NCBI RefSeq assembly: GCF_030538655.1
Contig: NZ_JAUNTO010000013.1
Location: 1 to 64,000 of the forward strand
Direction: 5' to 3'
Source: Paracoccus sp. (in: a-proteobacteria)
Lineage (GTDB): Bacteria; Pseudomonadota; Alphaproteobacteria; Rhodobacterales; Rhodobacteraceae
Length of the DNA stretch: 64,000 bases
Shown: piece by piece, positions 28,050 through 37,429 of the stretch
How positions within the stretch are numbered: position 1 is the stretch's first letter
Layout: every line of letters begins with the position of its first letter
Translations under genes and position numbers: made by a program
The notes under the pieces: generated by a model
The model's database searches: none
The model's input: only the letters and a program-made list of their open reading frames with translations
What the model was told of the DNA's origin: nothing

Positions 28050-29783
28050 ATGCCAGATCCAAAAAAGCCCCGTTCGGCCCGTAAGGGCCACCCCGGAGAC
28101 AGCAGGTATGAACGGCCGATCCTCGGCGGCCACCCCGAGTTGCTTCCCGAGGATGATGGGGTCGAACCGATTCCCCAACCGGAAGGCCCGACCGAGATTA
28201 TCGACACCGATTACACCATCGGTCAGGACAATATCGAAAAACGCGATGCCGCGATTCCCTTTGATATTCATAATCCGGTCTTTGGCGTTTCGGCACTGGC
28301 CATCGTTGTTTTTACCATTCTGACGCTGATGTTTCCCGCGCAGGCCGAGCCGCTGTTTGCTGGAATACGGAACTGGCTGACTGGCAATCTGGATTGGTTC
28401 TTTCTGCTTTCCGGCAATATTTTCGTTATTGTCTGCCTGTATCTGGTGCTGTCGCCCCTGGGCAGTATCCGCCTTGGGGGGCCAGAGGCGACGCCCGATT
28501 TTTCGCTGGGCGCGTGGTTCTCGATGCTGTTCGCCGCCGGCATGGGCATCGGCCTGATGTTCTATGGCGTCTCTGAACCGATGAGTCATTTCGAAGCAGC
28601 CTTTGCCGGGCCATCCTATGAAAACGGCGTGCGCACGGATTGGGCGCCGCTGGGTGGGGCGGAAGGTGATGAAATGGGCGCGCGGCGTCTGGGTATGGCC
28701 GCGACCATCTATCACTGGGCGCTGCACCCTTGGGCGATCTATGCCGTTGTTGCGCTGGCGCTTGGTATTTTTAGCTATAACAAGGGCTTGCCGCTGACGA
28801 TGCGCAGTGTGTTCTACCCGATCTTTGGCGACCGCATCTGGGGGTGGCCGGGGCATGTCATCGACATTCTGGCGGTCTTTGCCACGATCTTCGGTCTGGC
28901 CACCTCATTGGGCTTTGGGGCCGAACAGGCCACGGCAGGACTGAATTTCCTGTTCGGCTGGTCGGATTCAACCACCGCCAAGGTGATCCTGATCGTTGTC
29001 ATCACACTGATCGCGACGATCTCGGTCATCACCGGGGTGGAAAAAGGCGTCAAACTGCTGTCCGAATTCAACATGGCGCTGGCGGTGCTGCTGTTGTGCT
29101 TTGTGATTTTCGCCGGTCAGACCATGACGATCCTCACCGGGTTCTTTGGCAATCTGGGGGCCTATGCGCGCGAGATTATCCCGCTGTCCAACCCGTTCGG
29201 TCGTGATGACAACAACTTCCGTGAAGGCTGGACGGCCTTTTACTGGGCATGGTGGATCAGTTGGTCACCGTTCGTGGGCATGTTTATCGCGCGGGTGTCG
29301 CGCGGTCGCACGGTGCGGCAATTGCTGGTCGCGGTGCTGATCGTGCCGTCGCTGGTCTGCGTGCTGTGGATGACGGCCATGGGCGGCACCGCCATCACGC
29401 AGACGCTGGCCGGATTTACCGGCATCAGCGAGGCCAGGCTTGAACTCAAGCTGTTCCAGATGCTGTCGCAATTGCCGATGACGCAGATCACCAGTCTGGT
29501 CGGCATCATTCTGGTGCTGGTGTTCTTCATCACCTCGTCCGATTCCGGCTCGCTGGTGATCGACACCATTGCCGCAGGCGGCAAGATCAACTCGCCCATT
29601 CCCCAGCGGGTGTTCTGGTGTTCGCTGGAAGGTCTGGTTGCCATCGCGCTGATGGTCGGTGGCGGGCTGGGGGCCTTGCAGGCGATGGCTGTGTCCACCG
29701 GGCTGCCCTTTACCATCGTGCTGCTGGGCGCTGTCTGGGCGATCATCAAGGGCCTTCATGGCGAGCGGCGTGAACTTGCCTGA
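28050..29783 (+). CDS. BCCT-family betaine/carnitine/choline transporter
   Basis: A 577-residue inner-membrane transporter with about twelve helices after a ~75-residue hydrophilic N terminus. Family motifs are GMGIGLMFYGVSEPMSHF in the early helices and the signature WTAFYWAWWISWSPFVGMFI followed by ARVSRGRT, which contains the aromatic substrate box. It probably imports a trimethylammonium compatible solute such as betaine with Na+ or H+. The ATG at 28050 follows GGAAAGAGG. The final residues are short, without the long C-terminal osmosensor of BetP. Confidence 0.93.
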   Translation: MPDPKKPRSARKGHPGDSRYERPILGGHPELLPEDDGVEPIPQPEGPTEIIDTDYTIGQDNIEKRDAAIPFDIHNPVFGVSALAIVVFTILTLMFPAQAEPLFAGIRNWLTGNLDWFFLLSGNIFVIVCLYLVLSPLGSIRLGGPEATPDFSLGAWFSMLFAAGMGIGLMFYGVSEPMSHFEAAFAGPSYENGVRTDWAPLGGAEGDEMGARRLGMAATIYHWALHPWAIYAVVALALGIFSYNKGLPLTMRSVFYPIFGDRIWGWPGHVIDILAVFATIFGLATSLGFGAEQATAGLNFLFGWSDSTTAKVILIVVITLIATISVITGVEKGVKLLSEFNMALAVLLLCFVIFAGQTMTILTGFFGNLGAYAREIIPLSNPFGRDDNNFREGWTAFYWAWWISWSPFVGMFIARVSRGRTVRQLLVAVLIVPSLVCVLWMTAMGGTAITQTLAGFTGISEARLELKLFQMLSQLPMTQITSLVGIILVLVFFITSSDSGSLVIDTIAAGGKINSPIPQRVFWCSLEGLVAIALMVGGGLGALQAMAVSTGLPFTIVLLGAVWAIIKGLHGERRELA

Positions 29784-29875
29784 GACCTGCCGGGCGGGCG
29801 CAGATATTGCGCCTGTCCTTGCCAGCACGGGGTTTGAGTGTCAAAACCCGTTCTGACACGACAAAGGACAAGCGG

Positions 29876-30334
29876 ATGAGCGACATAGCCACAGCCGAAC
29901 GCCGTCTCAGTGCGGCGCTGGACCGGATCGACTATCTGCTGGAAACTGGCCGCCTGCGACAAATCCCCGCCGCGCCCGCCTCTGATTCCGATCTGGCTGC
30001 CCGGCTGGATGCGGCACTGGCGGAAAATGAACGGCTGTCGCAGGAACTGGCCGTAGCGCAGAACCATGCGCCCGCAGCCGATACGGCCAACCGTCTGCAG
30101 GAGGCCATCGAAGAAATCGCCCGCCTTGCCCTTGCCAACGAAGAATTAAGCAACGCCAACCGCGCCTTGATCGAGGCGCAGCCGGGCGAAAACAGCGATC
30201 AGGCCAGCATTGCCGCGCTTGAGGCCGAAATTCAGGCCCTGCGCGCCGCGCGCGAGGCCGAGATCGCACAACTGGGCGACATCATGGCCGAACTGGAACG
30301 CCTGATGGGCGTCAAAAACGGCGAAAGGGGCTGA
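29876..30334 (+). CDS. Small coiled-coil protein upstream of zapA
   Basis: A 152-residue, Ala/Glu-rich protein with long heptad-like stretches (LAENERLSQELAVAQ, LQEAIEEIARLALANEEL, IAALEAEIQALRAAREAEIA), predicted to be mainly alpha-helical coiled coil, with no signal or membrane segment. It stops two bases before zapA and is surely cotranscribed with it. A role as a helper of division-ring assembly, analogous to but not visibly homologous with ZapB, is a reasonable guess. The ATG at 29876 begins MSDIATAERRL after AGCGG; a more upstream start adds unrelated residues. Confidence 0.75.
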   Translation: MSDIATAERRLSAALDRIDYLLETGRLRQIPAAPASDSDLAARLDAALAENERLSQELAVAQNHAPAADTANRLQEAIEEIARLALANEELSNANRALIEAQPGENSDQASIAALEAEIQALRAAREAEIAQLGDIMAELERLMGVKNGERG

Positions 30335-30336
30335 TT

Positions 30337-30696
30337 ATGGCAGAGGTCACATTCACCATCGGTCAGCGCGATTACACCCTGTCGGCGCAGGACGGCGAAG
30401 AAAAACTGCTGCGCCGCGCCGCTGCGATGCTGGATACCGAGGCGCAGCAGATCTTGTCGCAGGCGGGCCGGATGCCCGAACCGCGCCTGCTGCTGCTGGC
30501 CGGTCTGATGCTGGCCGACCGCACCGCACAATTCGAGGATCGCGCTGACAAGGCTGAACGGGAACTGAACCGGCTCAAAGCGCACCCGGAGCGGGTCGAA
30601 ATCCCCGTTATCCCCGCCGATCTGCACGAGGCGATGAACGAACTCGCCGCCCGCGCCGAAGCCCTGGCTGACCGCATCGAAGACGACGCCTCCTGA
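30337..30696 (+). CDS. zapA: Cell division protein ZapA
   Basis: A 119-residue FtsZ-ring associated protein that cross-links FtsZ filaments. The N-terminal VTFTIGQRDYTLSAQDGEEKLLRRAAAMLD matches the globular ZapA head, and the rest is a helical dimerisation stalk (LAGLMLADRTAQFEDRADKAERELNRL, given in part). It follows the coiled-coil gene by two bases. Confidence 0.92.
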   Translation: MAEVTFTIGQRDYTLSAQDGEEKLLRRAAAMLDTEAQQILSQAGRMPEPRLLLLAGLMLADRTAQFEDRADKAERELNRLKAHPERVEIPVIPADLHEAMNELAARAEALADRIEDDAS

Positions 30697-30712
30697 ACCG
30701 CAGGCGTCTTTC
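30685..30712 (+). terminator. Terminator overlapping the zapA stop
   Basis: Stem GACGCCT (30685-30691) pairs with AGGCGTC (30702-30708) across the zapA stop codon, followed by TTTC. The T tract is short. The adjacent dispersed motif begins within it. Confidence 0.5.
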
Positions 30713-30745
30713 GTTCATAAATATCCCCGCCGGAGGCTCCGGCAG
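30706..30745 (-). repeat. Copy of dispersed intergenic motif with adjoining hairpin
   Basis: On the minus strand: GGGGATATTTATGAACGAAA plus GAC, preceded by a GCCGGA/TCCGGC hairpin (30729-30743 region). It lies between the convergent zapA and valS genes. Confidence 0.55.
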
Positions 30746-30751
30746 GGGCGT

Positions 30752-33700
30752 CTAAGCCATCGCCCGCAATTGAGAAAGCGCACCGTTCAACCGGGCCAGA
30801 TCATCTTCCAGCGCGGCCAGTTTGGCGCGGGTTTCCTCGATCACCTCGGCATCGGCATTCTCGACGAATTTCGGGTTCGACAAACGCCCGCGCAATCCGC
30901 CTGCGTCTTTCTCTGCCCTGGCCGCCGCTTTTTCCAGTCGCGCGGTTTCCACATCCACGTCGATCAGATCGCCAATCGGCAGCGCGAACGAAGCCCCCGG
31001 CGCGGCTACCGCGATCATCCCCTTGCCAGCCGCGCCGTCAGCGGGCGGATTAACCCGCGCCAGCCGTTCGATCAGCGCAGCGTTCCCGGCCAGTGCGGCG
31101 CGGGCGGCATCGTCGGCCTGCGTCACGATCAGGTCCAGTTTCGCCCCTGCGGGAACGCCCATCTGCGCACGCGCAGACCGCACGCTTTCGATCAGCGAAA
31201 TCACCCAGTTCATCTGCCGGTCGGCATTGGCGTCGATCAGTTCCGCGCCATATTCCGGCCAGTCGCCATGCACCAGCATCCCCGCGCGATCCCCGGTCAG
31301 CGACCACAGCTCTTCGGTCACAAACGGCATGATCGGGTGCAGCAGGGTAAAGCACTGATCCAGCACCCAGCCCATCGTGGCGCGGGTTTCATCGGCATAT
31401 TCGCCATCGAACAAGGGCTTGGCGAACTCGACATACCAGTCGCAGACCTTGCCCCAGACAAAGGCATAAAGCCCGGTCGCCGCATCATTGAAGCGATAGC
31501 CTGCCAGCGCCTCGTCCGTCGCCATGCGAATCCGCGCGACCTCGCCGATGATCCAGCGGTTCACCGTATGCGCAGGCTCGGGCCGCGCACCGCCGCCGCG
31601 CACGCCGTTCATCTCGGCAAAGCGGGTGGCGTTCCAGATCTTGGTGACAAAGTTGCGGTTCGCCTCGACATGTTTCGGCCCCAGTTTGGGGTCGCGGCCC
31701 ATCGCGGCCATGCTGGTCAGGGTAAAGCGCAGCGCATCGGCGCCGAAATCGTCGATCAAGGTCAAGGGGTCGATGACGTTGCCCTTGGACTTGGACATCT
31801 TCGCGCCCTTTTCGTCGCGCACCAGCCCGTGGACATAGACCGTGCGGAACGGCACATCGCCCGCAACCTCTAGCTGCATCATCATCATGCGGGCGACCCA
31901 GAAGAAGATGATGTCAAAGCCGGTGACCAGCACATCGGTCGGGTAATATCGCTGTAATTCCGGGGTGTTTTCCGGCCAGCCAAGCGTGCCAAGCGGCCAC
32001 AGCCCCGAGGAAAACCACGTGTCCAGCACGTCGGGGTCGCGCCAGACCGGATAGATCAGATGCGTGGGGTCTTGGCTCAGGTTATAATCGGCCAGCGCGT
32101 GGGCCAGCGTTTCGATGGCCGCGTCACGGTCTGCGACCTCAACCACGCGGCTGACTTCCAAGGGCTGCGGCAGGCCGGCGATGGCATCGCGGAACGGCTC
32201 GATCACGTCATTGAAATGCGGTGCGGCGCGATGGATTTCGCCCGCGTGAACCATGCCTTCGGCCAGCAGGCGGAACAGCTCGACCTCATCTAAAGCACCG
32301 TCGCCTTCGTCATCGGTAAAGCCGTCCAGCCCCAGATCCAGCCCATACCACACCGGGATCTGATGCCCCCACCACAGCTGGCGGGAAATCGTCCAAGGCT
32401 CGATATTTTCCAGCCAGTTGAAATAGACCTTTTTGTGCTGTTCCGGCAAAATCTCGGTGCGGCCGTCGCGGACGGCCTCCAGCGCGGGGCCGACGATGCG
32501 GGCGGTATCCACGAACCACTGATCGGTCAGCATCGGTTCGATCACCACGCCGGAACGGTCGCCAAAGGGCTGCATGATCGCTTTGGCATCGACCAGCGGG
32601 CGGCGCTCAAGGTGTTCGGCGCCGGTTTCCTTGTCGATGCTCTTGTGCAGGAAGGTGACGGCCAGCCCTTCGCGGGTGATCTCGTCCACCACCACGGCGC
32701 GCGCGTCGAAACGATCCAGCCCGCGCAGTTCTTCCGGAACAAGGTTCACGTTCGACACATCGCCCACATCCTCGCCGCGCGCCGCGCGGGTGGCGATCTC
32801 GGCGCTTTCCGCATAGCTCAGCCCATCGGCGCGCATCGCGCCCTTGGTGTCCATCAGCGCATAGAGCGGAATCCCGTTCCGCATCGCCACGCCGTAGTCG
32901 TTGAAATCATGCGCGCCGGTGATTTTCACCGCGCCGGACCCGAAATCGGGATCGGGATATTCGTCGGTGATGATCGGGATCAGCCGGCGGTGTTCCTTCG
33001 GCCCAACCGGGATTTCCACCAGCTTGCCCACAATCGGCGCGTAACGCGCATCATCCGGGTGAACCGCCACCGCGCCGTCGCCCAGCATGGTTTCGGGCCG
33101 CGTCGTGGCGATGCTGATGTAATCGCGCGTCTCGCGCAGGGTCACATTGCCGTCTGCGTCGCGTTCCACATATTCATAGGTTTCGCCACCCGCCAGCGGG
33201 TATTTGAAATGCCACATATGGCCGGGCGTTTCGCGGTTTTCGACCTCAAGATCGGAAATCGCGGTTTCAAAATGCGGGTCCCAGTTCACCAGCCGCTTGC
33301 CGCGATAGATGATGCCTTTGTTGTAAAGGTCCACGAAAACCCGGATTACCGCGTCGTGGAAATTGCCCTGTTCCCCATCAGGCGCGCCCGGCGCGCCCGA
33401 CATGGTAAAGGCATTGCGGGACCAGTCGCAGGACGCCCCCAGCCGTTTCAGCTGATTGATGATCGTGCCGCCGGATTCCTGCTTCCACGCCCAGACTTTT
33501 TGCAAAAACGCTTCGCGCCCGATGTCGCGGCGGCCCGGCTGACCGGCTTGGGCCATCTGCCGTTCCACCACCATCTGCGTCGCAATTCCCGCATGGTCCT
33601 GACCCGGTTGCCACAGCGTGTCAAAGCCGCGCATCCGGTGCCAGCGCACCAGAATATCTTGCAGCGTGTTGTTCAGCGCGTGGCCGATGTGCAGGCTGCC

Positions 33701-33844
33701 GGTGACGTTCGGCGGCGGGATCATCACGGTAAAGGTCTCGGCCCGCCGCGCGTTAGCCCCGGCGGCAAAGGCCCCGCTGCGTTCCCATTCGGCGGCGATC
33801 CGCTGTTCCGCCGTCCCGGCGTTAAAGCTTTTGTCCATGCTCAT
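30752..33844 (-). CDS. valS: Valyl-tRNA synthetase
   Basis: A 1030-residue class Ia aminoacyl-tRNA synthetase that charges tRNA-Val. The HIGH motif is in [20 protein letters not shown] near the N terminus, the editing (CP1) domain occupies the following ~350 residues, and the KMSKS loop is [15 protein letters not shown]. The C-terminal ~70 residues form the usual tRNA-contacting coiled coil ([21 protein letters not shown]). Length is slightly above the bacterial norm (~950), as in related alphaproteobacteria. AGGGG precedes the ATG. Confidence 0.98.
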   Translation of the reverse strand: MSMDKSFNAGTAEQRIAAEWERSGAFAAGANARRAETFTVMIPPPNVTGSLHIGHALNNTLQDILVRWHRMRGFDTLWQPGQDHAGIATQMVVERQMAQAGQPGRRDIGREAFLQKVWAWKQESGGTIINQLKRLGASCDWSRNAFTMSGAPGAPDGEQGNFHDAVIRVFVDLYNKGIIYRGKRLVNWDPHFETAISDLEVENRETPGHMWHFKYPLAGGETYEYVERDADGNVTLRETRDYISIATTRPETMLGDGAVAVHPDDARYAPIVGKLVEIPVGPKEHRRLIPIITDEYPDPDFGSGAVKITGAHDFNDYGVAMRNGIPLYALMDTKGAMRADGLSYAESAEIATRAARGEDVGDVSNVNLVPEELRGLDRFDARAVVVDEITREGLAVTFLHKSIDKETGAEHLERRPLVDAKAIMQPFGDRSGVVIEPMLTDQWFVDTARIVGPALEAVRDGRTEILPEQHKKVYFNWLENIEPWTISRQLWWGHQIPVWYGLDLGLDGFTDDEGDGALDEVELFRLLAEGMVHAGEIHRAAPHFNDVIEPFRDAIAGLPQPLEVSRVVEVADRDAAIETLAHALADYNLSQDPTHLIYPVWRDPDVLDTWFSSGLWPLGTLGWPENTPELQRYYPTDVLVTGFDIIFFWVARMMMMQLEVAGDVPFRTVYVHGLVRDEKGAKMSKSKGNVIDPLTLIDDFGADALRFTLTSMAAMGRDPKLGPKHVEANRNFVTKIWNATRFAEMNGVRGGGARPEPAHTVNRWIIGEVARIRMATDEALAGYRFNDAATGLYAFVWGKVCDWYVEFAKPLFDGEYADETRATMGWVLDQCFTLLHPIMPFVTEELWSLTGDRAGMLVHGDWPEYGAELIDANADRQMNWVISLIESVRSARAQMGVPAGAKLDLIVTQADDAARAALAGNAALIERLARVNPPADGAAGKGMIAVAAPGASFALPIGDLIDVDVETARLEKAAARAEKDAGGLRGRLSNPKFVENADAEVIEETRAKLAALEDDLARLNGALSQLRAMA

Positions 33845-34068
33845 CGGTCATCCCCTTGCTTGGCCTTTGGATTAACGGCTGGCGCGGGGAAGGCCAAGGG
33901 TGATCCGTCATCGCCGGTGGCGGCTGACCCGGTAATGCCCGTGCCAGATCAGGCCAAAGCGCCGCGCGGCCTGCGAAACGCCCGCCCGTTCAAAGGCCCA
34001 GATCCATTGCGCAACGCCCCGCTTGCTGTTTGCCCAAATGCGCAGCTTTGGATGCAAGGCTGCCCCAA

Positions 34069-34848
34069 TCAGCGAGGCCCGACCACGGCAAACCATGCGC
34101 CCTGCGGGTCTTGTGTGATGGCGATCCAGGCGCCGCCGGGCACTTCGGTCGGGCCATGATGAATGCTGCCGCCTGCCGATTTGATCCGTTCGATGGCGGA
34201 TTCGGTGCTGTCCACGCCGAAATAGGGCAGCCAGTGCGACACCGGCGCATCCCCCAGCCCCATAATCGCGCCGATGTCGGCCCCGTTGCGGCGGATAAGC
34301 TGATAGGTGCCCATCTCGCCCATGTCCATCGCATCGCCCTTGGTCCAGCCGAAATGGCGGGCATAAAAGGCCAGACCAGCCTCGGGGTCGCTGGTCATCA
34401 ACTCGTTCCAGTTCCCGTGGCCGGGTTTCGACTGATCGAAGGGGGCGTTGGCTTGGGCCTGGGCGATTTCGGCTGCGGTCATCTGCGACATGTCCGCCTG
34501 TAAAATGCCAAAGCGCGCGCCCTGCGGATCGGCGATGAGGGCATAAAGGCCGGTTCCGGGCACCTCGGTCGGGCCGGACAGGATCTTTGCCCCGTCCTGA
34601 TGCATGGCCGCGCAGCTTGCGGCGCAGTCATCGACGGCGAAACAGATCAGCCAGTGCGGCGGCTGATCGCCAGCTGTCGCTGTCAGGCCCGCGACCATCG
34701 CATCGCCCATCCCGGCCAGCGTATAATCAAAGCCGGGCATTCCGGCATCGGCGGTTTGCCAGCCCAGAACCGTCGCATAGAAACGGCCGGCCTCGGGTGG
34801 GTTGCTGGTATTCAGCTCATACCAGCAGGGATTGCCTTGATCGCTCAT
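34069..34848 (-). CDS. VOC-superfamily protein, two glyoxalase-like domains
   Basis: A 259-residue protein made of two vicinal-oxygen-chelate modules: the first begins PCWYELNTSNPPEAGRFYATVLGW, the second begins NWNELMTSDPEAGLAFYARHFGW. The duplicated start (W-x-E-L..(S/T)..DPE/A..FY...GW) shows internal repetition. The family includes glyoxalases, dioxygenases and small-molecule binding proteins; the substrate here is unknown. It is divergent from an HxlR-family regulator gene 154 bases away, which may control it. Confidence 0.85.
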   Translation of the reverse strand: MSDQGNPCWYELNTSNPPEAGRFYATVLGWQTADAGMPGFDYTLAGMGDAMVAGLTATAGDQPPHWLICFAVDDCAASCAAMHQDGAKILSGPTEVPGTGLYALIADPQGARFGILQADMSQMTAAEIAQAQANAPFDQSKPGHGNWNELMTSDPEAGLAFYARHFGWTKGDAMDMGEMGTYQLIRRNGADIGAIMGLGDAPVSHWLPYFGVDSTESAIERIKSAGGSIHHGPTEVPGGAWIAITQDPQGAWFAVVGPR

Positions 34849-35002
34849 GCTTGGTCCTTTCAGGTATTTTGGTTGTCAGACAGAGGCGAGCAGCCGCCCG
34901 AGATCATACCGTCATTTTCTGCCGATTGTGGTGGGCCACAGTAATTCCCCAAATATGAGTGTGACCGTTGTAGTATTAAAAAGCAACTGATAGTTATAAA
35001 AC

Positions 35003-35659
35003 ATGACTGAAATGGCAAAGCTCCGCTATGATGAAGGCTGTCTGGCCGCCCATGCGTTGAACCTGATCGGGGATCGCTGGGCGTTGCTGGTGGTGCGCGA
35101 ACTGATGTTCGCGCCCAAGCGATTTCAGATGATCCGCGCGGGCCTGCCGGGTGTGTCGGCGGCGATCCTGACCGGGCGGCTGCGGCAACTGGCCGGGGCA
35201 GGGGTGGTGACGCATGACGCCGCCTTGGGTCTGTATGGGCTGAGCGATGCGGGTCGGGCGCTGATGCCGGTGCTGCAAAGCCTGTGCCATTGGGGCGTGA
35301 CGCAGCCGGGACATGACCACACGCGCTTTATCAGCCCCTCTGCGCTGATGATTTCCATGACGGCGATGCTGGATGCGCGTGCCGCAGCGGGGCGGCATTT
35401 CGATGCGGGCTTTGATCTGGGGGCAGAGCGGTTCCTGTGGCGGCTGAGCGATGGCCGCGCGCAGGTTCAGGCTGTGGCGTTGCCCAAGGGTGATTTTACC
35501 CTGTCCGGCGATGGCAATACGCTGGCGGTGGCGATTTACGGGCCGGTGCCGCTGCGCGATCTGGTCGCGGCAGGGGGGATCGGGGTTGAGGGGAATGTCA
35601 CTGCGGCGCAGCGGTTCGTTTCGCTGTTTTCGCTGCGCGCGCCCGAACAGGGTATTTAG
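35003..35659 (+). CDS. HxlR-family winged-helix transcriptional regulator
   Basis: A 218-residue protein. Residues ~10-100 carry the HxlR pattern: ALNLIGDRWALLVVRELMF (recognition scaffold), RFQMIRAGLPGVSAAILTGRLRQL and a Y-L-S-xAG-x-L wing (YGLSDAGRALMPVL). The C-terminal ~100 residues form an extra, unassigned domain, probably ligand-binding. The promoter region to its left is AT-rich (34960-35000) and shared with the VOC gene, so control of that gene is plausible. Confidence 0.85.
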   Translation: MTEMAKLRYDEGCLAAHALNLIGDRWALLVVRELMFAPKRFQMIRAGLPGVSAAILTGRLRQLAGAGVVTHDAALGLYGLSDAGRALMPVLQSLCHWGVTQPGHDHTRFISPSALMISMTAMLDARAAAGRHFDAGFDLGAERFLWRLSDGRAQVQAVALPKGDFTLSGDGNTLAVAIYGPVPLRDLVAAGGIGVEGNVTAAQRFVSLFSLRAPEQGI

Positions 35660-35680
35660 ACAGGCAGGAAACCCGCTGGC

Positions 35681-36112
35681 TCAGGTCGCCCGGTCCAGCT
35701 TGGTTGACAGATGGATCAGGCTTTCAGACGAGCGAACCCCCTCGATCCCGCCGATCCGGTCCAGCACGTCATCCAGTTCCGCAGTCGAGGCACAGGCCAG
35801 TTGCAGCAGCAGATCAACCCGCCCGCTGGTCGAATGGATGCCCTCTACCTGAGCGATCACGCGCAGCCGGGTCAGCACGGCGGGCAGGGTGCGCGGTTCG
35901 ATCGCGATCAGGACGGTGGTGCGGATGTGACCGGCGCGCGCGGCTTCGCCAAGGCGCAGGGTATAGCCGGCGATGGTGCCATTGGATTCCAGCCGTTCCA
36001 GCCGGGCCTGAACCGTGGACCGCGCCACGCGCAGCTTGCGCGCCAGCACCGCGACGGAAATGCGGGCGTCCTGCGACAGATGTGTCAGGATGCGGCGGTC
36101 AAGATCGTCCAT
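35681..36112 (-). CDS. Lrp/AsnC-family transcriptional regulator
   Basis: A 143-residue regulator. The N-terminal HTH is MDDLDRRILTHLSQDARISV and LARKLRVARSTVQARLERLE; the C-terminal RAM ligand-binding domain runs from about residue 62. Such proteins sense amino acids. The ATG at 36112 has GGAG upstream; the frame extends 13 codons further without family match. It is divergent from the ornithine decarboxylase-like gene, with a TTTCA-N4-TGAAA inverted repeat between them, so it probably regulates that gene in response to a basic amino acid. Confidence 0.9.
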   Translation of the reverse strand: MDDLDRRILTHLSQDARISVAVLARKLRVARSTVQARLERLESNGTIAGYTLRLGEAARAGHIRTTVLIAIEPRTLPAVLTRLRVIAQVEGIHSTSGRVDLLLQLACASTAELDDVLDRIGGIEGVRSSESLIHLSTKLDRAT

Positions 36113-36240
36113 GATGGCTCCATTTTGACGGAATTTCTGGCGGAATGACAAGGTTTTCAGATAAAATCACGCTTTTCAATGATGAAATCAAACGTCATAT
36201 GGCGCATCTTTCTGGCTTTGGAACATGGGAAGGGCCAAGC
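36113..36240. promoter_or_regulatory. Divergent Lrp/decarboxylase control region
   Basis: A 128-base AT-rich region between the Lrp-family gene and the decarboxylase gene. It holds the inverted repeat TTTCAATGATGAAA (36174-36187; arms TTTCA/TGAAA) and a further TTTTCAGATAAAAT at 36164-36177. Arms like these are candidate Lrp-family operator half-sites. Confidence 0.45.
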
Positions 36241-37395
36241 ATGGGACAGAACAAGACCGTCTGGGATAACCCCGCTGACCTGATCCGGCACATGCAGCCG
36301 GAAAATCCGGTCATGGCCTTTGCGCCGACCTTGCTGCAAGACAAGGCGCGGCAGTTCCTTGCCGGTTTTCCGGGGCTTGTGACCTATGCTGTCAAATCCA
36401 ACCCCGAGGAAGTGGTGATCCAGAATCTGGTCGCCGCCGGGCTGCGCGGCTTTGATGTGGCATCACCTGCGGAAATCGACCTGATCGGGCGGTTGGCGCC
36501 GGGCGCGGCGCGGCATTACCACAACCCGGTGCGTTCGGCTGCGGAAATCGCTCATGCGGTTCAGGCGGGCATTCTGGCATGGTCGGTGGACAGCCGGTCG
36601 GAACTGGACAAGCTGTTCGCGCAGGTGCCGGTTGCGGTGGATGGGGCGGGTGTGGAAATCTCGCCCCGCTTCAAGCTGCCGGTGCTGGGGGCCGCCTATG
36701 ATTTCGGTTCGAAGTTCGGGGCGACGCCGGATCTGGCGGCCGAACTGCTGCGCGCGGTGGCGGATCGCGGCTATACGCCGTCGCTGACCTTCCACCCCGG
36801 CACACAATGCGTCGATCCCGGCGCGTGGGAAAGCTATATCCGCGTGGCGGGTGAAATCTGCGATACGGCGGGGGTGCGGGCCGTGCGGCTGAACGTCGGT
36901 GGCGGTTTCCCGTCCTATCGCGTGCATGGGGTCGAACCGGACCTTGAGGCGATCTTTGACCGCATCGGCTCTGTTACCGCCGAGGTGTTTGGTCCTGACG
37001 CTCCGCAACTGGTGTGCGAGCCGGGCCGCGCCCTGTGTGGCGATGCCTTTTCTCTGATTGCCCGCGTCAAGGCGGTGCGCGACGGCACCAGCGTGTTTCT
37101 GAACGATGGCGTTTACGGCGGGCTGACCGAACTGCCCATCGTCGGCAATCTGGACCGGATCGAGGTGCTGACCCCCGACGGCACCCCGCGCGGGGCCGAG
37201 GCGCATGGCCGGGTGATTTTCGGCCCGACCTGCGATTCGGTGGACCGCCTGCCCGGCGAGTTGAGCCTGCCGAACGATATTGCCGAAGGGGATTACGTCA
37301 TTTTTCACGGTGCGGGTGCCTATTCGACGGTGACGAACACGCGTTTCAACGGCTTTGGCCTGATGACCCACGCTACCGTGATGTCACTGGGCTAA
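36241..37395 (+). CDS. Type III PLP-dependent decarboxylase (ornithine decarboxylase-like)
   Basis: A 384-residue fold-type III enzyme. The PLP lysine is in TYAVKSNPEEVV (about residue 48), the glycine-rich phosphate site is RLNVGGGFPSY, the EPGRALCGDAF and FGPTCDSVDRLPG stretches carry the residues found in eukaryotic-type ornithine decarboxylases (catalytic Cys in the latter), and GAYSTVTNTRFNGF closes the site. It probably makes putrescine from ornithine; lysine is an alternative substrate. The polyamine-type ABC operon at 57.6 kb is a possible partner. The ATG at 36241 is chosen for fit to family length. Confidence 0.88.
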   Translation: MGQNKTVWDNPADLIRHMQPENPVMAFAPTLLQDKARQFLAGFPGLVTYAVKSNPEEVVIQNLVAAGLRGFDVASPAEIDLIGRLAPGAARHYHNPVRSAAEIAHAVQAGILAWSVDSRSELDKLFAQVPVAVDGAGVEISPRFKLPVLGAAYDFGSKFGATPDLAAELLRAVADRGYTPSLTFHPGTQCVDPGAWESYIRVAGEICDTAGVRAVRLNVGGGFPSYRVHGVEPDLEAIFDRIGSVTAEVFGPDAPQLVCEPGRALCGDAFSLIARVKAVRDGTSVFLNDGVYGGLTELPIVGNLDRIEVLTPDGTPRGAEAHGRVIFGPTCDSVDRLPGELSLPNDIAEGDYVIFHGAGAYSTVTNTRFNGFGLMTHATVMSLG

Positions 37396-37429
37396 CCCTT
37401 TCGTAACCAGGCTGTGCTAGCGTGGGCGG

